Assembly (NCBI GenBank): GCA_015847255.1
Contig: JADLZK010002815.1
Coordinates: forward strand, 1 to 64,000
Direction: 5' to 3'
DNA: 64,000 bases
Source: Hyparrhenia diplandra
Lineage: Eukaryota; Streptophyta; Magnoliopsida; Poales; Poaceae
The notes under the pieces were generated by a model. That model made no database searches. It saw only the letters and a list, made by a program, of their open reading frames with translations, and had not been told where the DNA came from. Position numbers and translations under genes: made by a program. Below, one piece after another: positions 49,343 through 59,807 of the stretch; the stretch's first letter is position 1; each line of letters opens with the position of its first letter.

Positions 49343-52247
49343 GGCTGTGGTGGCGCTTTCGCTGGCGTGTGAAAAATCCTCGGTGTTTTTGGGCGTGGCG
49401 ACGGTGGACTCGGGAGGTTTAGCGGGGGTTTTGAAGCGTCGGGACGGGACTGGGGCCGGTTGGCGAATCTTATCGCGCGCTACGGTGGGAGTGGGACTCG
49501 CGGTCCGTTCGGCCAGGGACGGTGCATGGAGGCCACGCAGGCGCGGCCCCGCCGCTTGGTACGTGTGTGGACGAAGCCGCCGGACTCAGCGAGGACGAGG
49601 AGAGCGTCCGGCAGGAGAAGAGCGATACTGAAGCGAGGTTCTGCCACGGTTGACCTCCGCGACACCGACAAGGGGGTCATTCATCTCTGTCTACTCTCAT
49701 CAATTCACTGGACTCTCATGCGAAAATGATGATGGTTTATCCGAACGCTGTACCTGCACTAGGCGTACGTGCAAGCAGGATGAGTTCATAGCAAGGACAG
49801 CTATGCATTGCATTGGATAAAGTAGGTGACCCGTTGGGCAGCGACCTGTCTGTTCTGGTGCGCTCCTTTACTGTAGCAATGTACGCATCCAATTTGAAAT
49901 ACGCATTCCGCAGGGTACGTTACGGATATCATCCTTGTAGCGTTACAACAACTTTGCAACGTACTTATACTATACGAGACGAGAGGTTAATGCAGGGTTT
50001 CCTGCTTGTTTCGCAAGCTAATTGCTCTCTCAAAATTTTTTTTCTTTGGACGCACGCGAGTACACCTTCCCCATTCCCATTGCATCACAACGGAAATAGT
50101 ACAATGTAAGCAAAACAAAAGAACAGGCAAGAAAAGCTGGGTACAGCCCCTACCAAAAAGATGAGATCCCAAATACCGGGATTCGAATTTCGAATCACGT
50201 TCACTGGCCCATGCGAAACGCCTCGTTGAATCGCTGCAGAAGACGACGAGCGTTCGTGCAATTAGATGATGTACGGTGTGACAGCAGCCAAGCTTTACGG
50301 CACGCCAGAGACAGCGAGGCCGTTGTCACCTTCCGCCTCCTCCGTTGCGTTGCCTGTCTCGGATTCTCATGCCATGGCCACAACGACAAGGACACGCATG
50401 CTGGCATACGGCGGGCGGCAGGGAAACGGAAGGCAACGACAATAATCTTTGGTGAAGCTACGAGTGGCTCTGCGTCTCTGCAACTCTGAATATGACGTGA
50501 TGATGGATAGGTACGGGACCGTACGCCGGCCGGAGCAGAACAGCTGTGGATAGCTGGCGTGGGCCGTGCTCGAGGGCCCCGACCGATGGACGCTTGCCTA
50601 GAGGCCCTAGTAGACCCTTGCGGTATGTTGGTCCACACTCCCCGAGGCCACAGCCGCGACATGCAAAAGCCCAAAGGAGCTGTAGATCAAGAAAATGCAA
50701 AAAAAAAAAAAAAAAAAAAGGCACATACTCGTACATCCGACGGCGATATTAAGGGCTCGACCCTCGGCTAATCCGGTGCGATCCGGCTCTGCCATCATCA
50801 TCGTCTAGTGCACCGATTGAAAGTCGGACAACTGAGGGAGTTGAAAAAATGTGTATTTTGGTGGATTACTATGTGCTACTGGTCACATTGAAGTGCGACA
50901 GAAGCAAATTTTACAAAACAGCACGCTTTTTGGAGGCATGCATTTTGCTTTGGAATAAAGCGAAGGCAAGAGGCAGTCCATCATTTTGTATACTTGTTTG
51001 CTTGCAATCATATTGGGATCAACCATTGTTCTATCACTTTACCATACAAAAGTGTCATCATCACCTTGTTTCCTGCTTGCCTGCTGGTAGTGGAAGCAGG
51101 TACGGTGGCGGCCACATTATTTTCAGAGAAAGAACACCGGCCTAAGAATTGGCACATGGCATTTTTTTTATTATTTTTTCTAACGAGATGATTTTGTAGT
51201 ACTCTAGTAGGCATTATATATTAAGCAGTAATCATACGCACCATGCCGCAACAATACACAATTCTGGCAGCCGGGCAACACAAGCCAGCAGAGGAACGAT
51301 GGCAATTATGCAATAAACATATATATGTTAAAATGGGGGCAGACATCTATTAGTGTTCTCCAAATATCGCTGCAGGAGTGCAGGTTTCTGTGCCTATCAC
51401 CATGGCCACAACGTCTCTAGCACTTTCAAGTTCCAATAATGCACTCAGATGGGGGTCGAAGTCCACAGGATGCATTTCTTTACCGGGCCCAAGATTAATT
51501 GAAACAGTGATGGCTAACTCGGAGCAATCATATGTAATAGCGATGGCTAACTGGAAGCAATTATATGGTGATAAATGATAATAATAGCAACCTGCCTAAC
51601 TGTAGGCTGTGTCCCTTGACGCTGTCAGACCAAACAGAAAACTCCAGTTCAGGTTCAGCCATATGCGAGCTGATCAATGAGACCTCCTGTTAATAGTTAA
51701 CACTAGTGCAAACCATAGGCTCATAGCACGACTATTTCTTTTATCACATTCTTCATCTGACTTAATGACAAAGTTCCACCACATATTTATATGCTGCTCA
51801 TTAACAAATGACACGGCAGGAAGTGGCGACATTAAGGCACGCTGCGGAGACGCTAGACATCTAGCAGACTAGGAAGCCGTTGAGAGTTTCTGTAAAGTTG
51901 TGTTTTTTATTTTCCCTATCAGCCACTGTTTTCCTTACTAAAGTCATCAAGTAATTTTGCATGCATATTGGGGTGATGGACGCTTATTTAAATTTGAATA
52001 CATACACATAGAGTGCACACTCAGTAACTTTTATAATGGTGAGGATCATTTAGTTCAACATTATCAGTTCTAGTCTTTGAGAAGTCCAAACAATGGCTAC
52101 AATAGACAGCACGTGCCAACTGATGATTACAAAGAGGGAAGCGATTAAATACTCACATAATAATGTACAAATAGTGATTGACCCATAAATAATAGTACAA
52201 AATAATGCAAATAAGCAGGTATAGCATGTATCAGTAAAATATCAATG
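49343..52247. other. Intergenic between protease and HINT4
   Basis: The first few hundred bases are GC-rich and probably contain the protease promoter on the minus strand. An A-run lies at about 50699-50719. Near 51508 and 51542 GATGGCTAACT is repeated in a 34-bp duplication. No gene or transposon with defined ends is visible; short ORFs there have no recognised motif. Confidence 0.5.
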
Positions 52248-55200
52248 CTAACTGTATACTTCTGCTTCTGGTTTTATTCTTTCCAATAGCTTTTCAGCTT
52301 CCATAAAACCCCCTAAAGGTCCGAGAGGGGTATATTTCACTTGCCTCCAACTGCCATATGAAGTGGCATAAATAATTTAAGATGACATTTAAAGTTCTGA
52401 TTCAAAGTATCAGTCTTACTTTACCTGGGCATAAATGGCAGTGCCAGGCAATGAAGATGAAGGTGATCAACACTATTAAACGGGGGCTGATGGAATCCAA
52501 ACCTACAGTGCAGGCTACATATGTAAGAGAAATGACAGTACGAATGCTGAATAAGTATCTTGACTCTTGAAATATACTCCCTCGGTTCCAAATTGTAAGT
52601 TGTATATCTAGGTGCACGCAAAACCTACGACCTAGAAAAGCCAGAACAACTTACAATTTGGAACACAGGAAGTATGTAGTATTCGAAATACTGCCTGTGT
52701 ATGAGATAGGTTTTGAGAAGGTATGCAGCACAAAAGATCATGTGTTTCATTGGGATTTGGCTATACCTGTGTTCCTCAGAATTGGGAGCATCTTGATTGA
52801 GCAAGTCTTTCCCCACCTTCACCATGTGGTTGACTGAAAACAACAATAAAAGAAATGCAACAGCTCACTCTTCAAATCTGCCTTGCACTACAATGCATAG
52901 TGAAATGCAACATCAAGCCAGGTTTATTTATATGATGAAAGAAGCCAGAGAGTACCCACCTAACTGGTGATCATCTTTGGTTTTGTGGAGACTATTTACA
53001 GTTGGTATATGATCAATGGGTATGACAAGATAGTGCCTACAAATATCGCCCAGCATCACAAAACAATTATTGAGGCAAATAAATTGGTATTTACAACAGT
53101 AGAAGTACAAATTTCTCAGAAAAATAGCATAACAACAAAGTTTTTTATAGTCCCAAGCAAGTTGGGGTAGGTTGGAGATGAAGCTGAACAAGAACAAAAA
53201 GATGAGGAAAAACAAAGCAGAATGAGGTACTAAAAATACTAATAATGAATCAATAATTTCTTATGGCTCTGAATAGAAGAACTGAGGTCATGTTTAGTCT
53301 TATGAGTAAATCATGTAAAAAATCACTCTAGCATGTCTAACGCTTATCAAATACAAAGCCAGCAAGAACCACAGGAAGACCTCAATGTGTCATGCTGTTT
53401 CCATCACCATAATGGCATCATGTACTTCTCACAAATTATTATGTTTCAATTGTAAACCAACTATGCCATTGCTACATGAAACTAGAACACTCAATTATAA
53501 AGATATAAAGTATGTTGTCGCAGATACGCACTACATGAGGGGACTCAGGGGAGCAATTGGGAGACACATGCGCAAGCTGATGGCTATCACCCTGTGGCGA
53601 GCTGGCTTTCAACTGTGAGCTGCTACTGTGCGCAACAATGAGGGGGAGGCAACAGTTATAGCACTCAGTACACATGGATGCTTAACTAAAAGGCAATTGT
53701 TCATATCAATATTTGTCTATTTTGATTGATGTGTTTCTATTAACGACTCAAAGAAATATTTGTGTTTTCTGTGAATATATGCGTTTTTATCTGAATTAAT
53801 TGTTGTAATTGTACAACTAAAGGATAATGACATGATTGTGTGGCCTCAGTCCTTAAAACATGGTGCAACAATTGAAGCTAGAATACCCCTCAGGCAATCC
53901 ACGAAACACTTTTGAACAAGCTGCATTGACCACGGATTTTGAGCTTACGGTCAACCTTGACGTTGTTGTAGCCACAGTAGTTGGAAAAAACTTAGACATG
54001 GGGTTTAATTTTCAGTTGCATTGCCTAGATAAATCACCCTATTTACATGGTTGTTTAGTTGCAACTACTGTGGCTCTAATAACTGTTCGTGTGCACCATT
54101 AGGAAATACAAGACTACCAAAGAAGGGAAGATGATGCACGAGAGAAATGGATAGCACATATTCTTTTTACCGATATAAAACATCTTAACAGCATCATGCA
54201 AAGGCCCATAAAGTAGAGTTGGTGAGCCCTTTGTCACCATGTTCTCCTTGACTATTAATTTGACGTACTTTGCCTTTTGATTAAATGTCACTAACAAGTG
54301 TTTAATTTCACAAAGATTGTTATCTTATCATGCGATCCTTGTGTTTTTTACTATAGAAGTTTAGCTACCCCAGAGCAACGCACGGGAACGAACCTAATTA
54401 TGTTTCAATTGTAAACCATCTATGCCATTGCTACATGAACCAGAACATTCAATTATAAAGATATAAAGTATGCTGTCGCATATATGCATACTATATGAAA
54501 CTAGAGCACCCAATTATAAAGATATACAGTATGTTGTCCCAGATAGATAGAGAATTTTATGATACTTTCTTGTGCAAATATTCTTTTCCCGATAACTTCT
54601 TGCAAGGAAGTGTGATGCTTCTGCTCATATCAATGCATAAGTTCATATAGATAAACATGAACTTGTGTATAGCACCTCAATACTACTATTAGTAGCCCTC
54701 CAATGTCCAAAGGAGCACTTATGGCTTAGTGTTTGACAGGATACCCAAACTCTAAGGTGAGACTGGTATAGATAGTCAGAAAAAAATGCCAGCTGATCAA
54801 GCCCTGTTGGGCTGGCATTGCCACAGTTCTTTGTTTTGTGTATAGAGAACTGTCTGTAGCTTCTGTGAAGGGATGCTGCAGCAGAAACAGCTGACAACGC
54901 ATTTTTGTCTGTAAAAGTAATGGAGACATAATCTATATCAAAGGCAAAGTTCTAAGGATAACCAATGAATAGCTTCAGGATCACACCGTAACACTGAACA
55001 AATGGCAAGCCTATAAGGGCTTAAGGCAATCAATTAAGTGACGAATTACAGGCAAACAGAGAACTTAGCAGCCAAGCACACAGAAAAATAAGCTCCAATC
55101 AAATACTTCCACCTTTCCTTACAAAAAAAAAGCGCATTGGTTTCAAATAATGCTCGTCAGGTGTTCGACGAAATGAACCTACGCCTTACTTCGTCGTCCG

Positions 55201-55513
55201 ATTGACTCATAACATGACATCTAGACCAATCCGAGCAGCAGAGACCAGTACAAACGAACAACAACTCCTAAGCAAGTACCTGAACGCCGACGGGTTGATG
55301 TCGCGGAAGGCCACGACCTTGTCATCCTGCGCACAGGGGAAAAACAAGAGGGGATTTTACATTTCCTGCAGCCAAAGCAGCAGCACTAGATCGGAGGTGG
55401 TGCATGGGACAGCGGTACGGAACGGAGTAGAGGAGAGCGGTGGTGGAGGTGGGGGCGCGGCGGGCGATGTCGCAGAACACGCACCCATCGACCATCGGCG
55501 CCCGCTCCGACAT
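52248..55513 (-). CDS. HINT4: Histidine triad nucleotide-binding protein 4 (HINT4-like)
   Basis: Six exons are proposed in transcript order: 55513-55424, 55326-55280, 53036-52960, 52833-52767, 52502-52425 and 52350-52248. All phases agree and give 153 aa with no frameshift. The N-terminus has the zinc-type pair in GCVFCDIARRAP. RHYLVIPIDHIPTVNSLHK and HMVKVGKDLLNQDAP follow. The active-site triad is in FNSVDHLHLHCLALPFMP (H-x-H-x-H type), and the C-terminus is LGPLGGFMEAEKLLERIKP. The family hydrolyses nucleoside phosphoramidates or sulfates and is cytosolic or peroxisomal. The start at 55513 (MSERAP) was chosen; 55558 and 55495 are in-frame alternatives. Intron 2 (2.2 kb) and intron 4 carry repeats and a Stowaway MITE. 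Confidence 0.92.
52577..52672. mobile_element. Stowaway-type MITE in HINT4 intron 4
   Basis: The element starts CTCCCTCGGTTCCAAATTGT and ends with the inverted ACAATTTGGAACACAGGAAG. It is about 96 bp with a TA dinucleotide at both sides (52575-52576 and 52673-52674), as Stowaway/Tc1-mariner MITEs have. Confidence 0.88.
53438..54546. repeat. Three direct copies of a 50-95 bp repeat in HINT4 intron 2
   Basis: Copy 1 (53438-53535), copy 2 (54397-54490) and a partial copy 3 (54494-54546) share TATGTTTCAATTGTAAACCA, GCCATTGCTACATGAA, CAATTATAAAGATATA and AGTATG. Copies 1 and 2 are about 960 bp apart. Between them lies an inverted pair GCCACAGTAGTTG (53971-53983) and CAACTACTGTGGC (54062-54074). 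Confidence 0.85.
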
Positions 55514-58500
55514 CCTCCTGGCCAACCGGCTGCCCCCGAAGCAGAAGGTCTTCCTCATGGCGCACCCCCGCGGGTTGGTCCGAGATTAGGTGGGAGTGGG
55601 ACTGGGCTTCCGCCCGACGCGGGGTGGACTTGACCGATTCAACAGCGACGCTCCTGGACGCGGCGGCGCGGCTCGGGATCGGGATGCCGCCGCCGTGTCG
55701 GTCGTCGGAGTCAGGAAGTGCAGCCGGTTCCTCGGCTTCGACGTGTGTGTGATTCCTTGGCCTAGGAAGTGCAGCCGGTTCGGCAGTTAGATATGGGCAT
55801 AGGCCCACTTAATGATTTTGGGTTGGGCTGAATGAGCAGCCTCTTGAGTTGAGGCCCTCTGAGGCTCTGACGACAGTAAAAGTTGGTGTTGATTTTCCTT
55901 CTCATTTTGTGGTAGCATAATGTATTGGTCAACCGCATAAACATACTCCGATGACCAAGACCAAGAAATATGTATATAATATATATATAAATGTTGAACG
56001 TTGATGAATATATCTAATATGGAGTGAGGGGTCTTCCCACCATTAGGTAGGATGTAGCAAATTTAATTTTCACTTTCTATCTGAGGTCAGAGGACTGATC
56101 GAAAAGGGTTACAAACAATACACCAGGTAATATATGAATATGACACTTGACACGCAACGAAACTTAGCCGTAACAAGCTAGTTACGGACTTGCGGTTGCA
56201 TGGCGCGGGAGTTTCAGCAACCGTGAGCCACGAGTTATGACGAGACCGGAAGGTTTGAACGTTGGGTGGAAATGTGAGGAGGTCTATATACTAACTACGT
56301 ACACGTCTCCTTGTCGGTCCATACTCGAGACGGCTCAGCCATGGAGGAAATGACGACATATCTATTTACAGATGTTGGTGGAAAACCAAAGATGTGCACG
56401 CCAGAAACGACGGATTACCTTATATTAAATTGTAGTACCTATGACCTCGGTTGCTTGGCTTGGAACTTTTCGTGTGACGGTTGCCCACGCAGGACGATCA
56501 AAAAATTTTTTCTTGTCCAGTGCCCTGAACTTGGGACATGTCCACGACCTATTGTACCTTGTTGACTTTCTGCCTCGTGCAACTCATGACCTGCAGACTT
56601 GACCAAGCCTGCAGACGTCCGTCCACGCGTGTCGCCATGGGCCGGCGGTTGATTGGGGATGACAACACGGTTCCTTGAGCTTGTTCGTGCATATGGTCAC
56701 GTAGCACGTAGGTATCTTGCGCGCGCGCGCTATGTTGCATATTTGGACTTTGGAGCATCAAAATGTTTGAAGTCTTGGGATCATGTATAGAATACAGCAC
56801 ATTTGCGCAGACATGTCAGATGACCATGGCGAGTACGCGTATAGCACCGTTTAATCGTCATACAAGAAATAAGCTCCTCGCTCGCTGAGCACAAATACAC
56901 CAAGAAGCTAACTTGTCTACGTACTCCGTCCATGAATGACATTGTCTTCGCCGCACGAACCTTCGTCGGTTGATCTAAAAATCCACCGGCCCATATATAT
57001 ATCACGTACGGCATTTTGTCAACACGTACAATCGTGCCCGTCCCTTTCGCGGTACAGTGCCGCGCGCCTAGCTGGTGCGCCGTGCGCACGGATCTATCCG
57101 ATCGACGGAAACAGCCTCATCATATCGGGCACCACCGGCCACCGCACCCGGCCGAGACCACCACCGCCCACTGCCAGGGTGGGTGGTCGCGTCGCCGAAC
57201 GCCCGGATCGGAGGAGACCGGGCGCGGCCGGCCAGCGGCGTCGTATTGAAAATGTTGGATCGTTGCTGTACTCGACCGACGACCGCACATCATCGACTGC
57301 CCCCATCATGTCCCTGTCGACGTATTAAATTTTTTGTTGGTTTCGAGCACTTGGCCGGGAAGCTCTCCACGTAGCAAGAAAAACACTTGGCCATACTACC
57401 AAATTATGTGTGACTCTCCAGCTAGACTGATCCAGTCGATCGATCACGTACGCTGGCTCGATGATCCAGATCGACCGGCGTACGTCTGATCTTTTGTTGT
57501 TTAGACGAAGAAACTCTCTAGCTTGCTTGCCAAACTATCCATTCAATAAACAATTAACACTCGCAGAATTGTCGTTCCATCTCACGACCACGACACGACG
57601 ACCGCACGGCTGAATGGCTGCAAGCTTCTACGCCAGCTCGCTCTTACACAAGCAAGTGACCATCCGTACATTTAAATTAAATTTATCAGCAAATTAATTG
57701 TACGTACGTAGTAGCCATTTAGCCAAGCACAACTGCCTGCACAAGCACAATTGTATACGTACGTATAGCCACTACAAAAACGTAAACGGATCTCGAGCAC
57801 GGTGACGATCGAGTTGCTTGATCTGCACCGATTAGCCAAACGGGCACATAATGAACGACGTCTCTTCTTTTATTTATTTTATTCTATTTGCTTTTGCAGT
57901 GGAGCACAAAGTCGACGATAGATGGTAGTAGGAAGCACGATTTATGCGCCCTTGGCAGCTGAAGGAGAACGACACAACTGGTAATACTGGATAATTTTTT
58001 TAAAAAAAAACTTATATCGGGCCCAGACACTCACTATCTAAAGAAATGTATATATACTACCGATAACGGAAAGAAACCTCCAGCAGAAGACACTCAAATT
58101 GTCTACAGAAAATAATGCATCATTTTTAGTCAAATAATATAGCAATCGATCGTTTTCAATGGTTTGTCATGCACAGCTGGCTATTTAATTGTGTAATATA
58201 TTTATCGCGGCACAACACGTGTTCAACTATAGAACCAATAAATGAGAACAGGTAATACATGGTAAGCGGTACATATCAGAAGAGAGTTTTCCCCATGTTG
58301 CTAGTCGTCTATCTAATTATATTGACTAATATACCTCATAGTTTCTCTTGCATGATCTATCTCTATGCCTAGCTACATGAGGCGGTGTCCGATTATTTGC
58401 GTATGCAAATGTTGTGACCCTGCGCTAAATAGATGTTCGGATTTACTTGTTCAAAAAATTATGTACCAGTCGATAAGACTAAATTTTGGGGCAAAAAAAA

Positions 58501-59084
58501 AAAAATTAGATTCATGATTTCATAAGATACATGATGCAACAAGAGCCCCCTGATTAATGATAATGTTTCAATGTAATTGCATATTTAAAATAGAGAGAAT
58601 TACACTGACAGGGGACTATACCGGATGTGTCATCTAAATCCCAAACTATGAAAGTGCACTCCCTCGAACTATTTTCGGTGTGTCATTTAGGTACCAAACT
58701 ATGAAAGTGCACCTCTACCTCCATGAACTTTCAAAGGTGTGTCATTTAATTTTTACTATATGTATCTAGACAATATATACGTGTATAGCAAAACAATTTT
58801 CGTGTATGTACTACATGAGTAAAGAATATATAAGATAATTTCTATTTGCTATACTTAAGATGTCTGTAATTTTATAATTCAGGAAGAAACCTTACAAAAA
58901 GGACAACAAATAAAGGACAATTCACATTTTTAACCTAAATAATATAACACCGCCAAAAACAACAACCACAACAAAAATCCGACACATAAGATACGTCTTA
59001 TCTTATACTTACAATATGATTGCTGTGCTTCGGACGCCTCATGTGCAAACCCAGGATTTCCGGCGTTATACATTAAGTGGTAGC

Positions 59085-59270
59085 GACGTTCCCGCCGACG
59101 ACAGGTGCCAATGGTGACTTCGAGAATCTCCAGACCGTCGGGTGCTCAAATTCTTCGGCGGATGTGCTTTCATAGGGATAGGGTTTTTGCGACGCGTGTG
59201 TTCATAGGGGTGAGTGTGCGTGCGTGTTGTGAGCGCCTCTGCGTTATCTTGTGTCATTCTCAAAAAAAAA
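59085..59270 (+). mobile_element. Probable 3' end of a non-LTR element (LINE/SINE)
   Basis: The segment contains CATAGGGATAGGG and CATAGGGGTGAGTGTGCGTG and ends TCATTCTC plus a run of A. This arrangement is common at the 3' ends of grass non-LTR elements. The 5' border is not visible, so the call rests on resemblance. Confidence 0.45.
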
Positions 59271-59616
59271 TTAATTGGCTTGGTGAATTTGTCTCTTGAA
59301 ATTGACTTTGGGCACTAAGTTTTGAATTGTCAATAGGACTACAAGGGCGCCAATTTTGTATGGGGTTTTATTTGATTCTACTACGACCCACATGATGACA
59401 TGAACCGGGCCGTGGTGTTGCTGACTCAGCCTCCTATCCACTTGACGGCCAATGGCATTCCCCCACAAAACCCGCTCCTGGTTCCGATTCCGAAGCAAAA
59501 GGGTCGCGAGCGGTTTCTTTTTATTTCCCGATTCGTCCGGTAGCCGCACTTGGCTTCCAAACAATAGGCGAAAGATCATTGCCCAACAGCTTCTCTTCCA
59601 AATAAAGCTGCCTGGC

Positions 59617-59624
59617 TATAAATA
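59617..59624 (+). promoter_or_regulatory. TATA box of the vacuolar invertase gene
   Basis: TATAAATA, about 75 bp before the first leader AUG and 190 bp before the invertase start codon, in a GC-rich flank. Transcription would be expected to start near 59648. Confidence 0.65.
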
Positions 59625-59690
59625 CTGCTCGCTTGGCGCCTGCTCCGCTGCTCCAACGTTCACCTCTCTCGTTCAGACCTCCCCTTGCGT

Positions 59691-59720
59691 ATGAACACGG
59701 CCATGGCAGCCCCGGCATAA
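59691..59720 (+). promoter_or_regulatory. Nine-codon upstream ORF in invertase leader
   Basis: An ATG at 59691 opens a 9-codon frame (MNTAMAAPA) closed by TAA at 59718-59720, 87 bp before the invertase AUG. It lies downstream of the TATA box, so it should be in the mRNA leader and could lower translation of the main ORF. Function is inferred. Confidence 0.6.
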
Positions 59721-59807
59721 AACTGGTGTGCCACCTCGATCGATTTCGTATACCGTTACGCAAACACAGATAGCAAGAAAGCCTGGTGTTTCTGGTGGCA
59801 GCCAGCC

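Larger units (their letters stand above)
55514..59690. other. Long intergenic region upstream of the invertase gene
   Basis: Immediately left is the HINT4 promoter side (GC-rich to about 55750). A (GC)n run lies at about 56720-56730. AACTATGAAAGTGCAC is repeated near 58645 and 58707 together with GTGTGTCATTTA, a diverged tandem duplication of about 60 bp. A probable retroelement 3' end lies at 59085-59270. The invertase promoter occupies the last few hundred bases. No gene is recognised, including the 84-codon frame at 56311-56565. Confidence 0.5.

Noticed and set aside
56311..56565. 84-codon Cys-containing open frame
   Set aside because: No signal peptide pattern, no known cysteine spacing and AT-rich flanks; not enough to call a gene.
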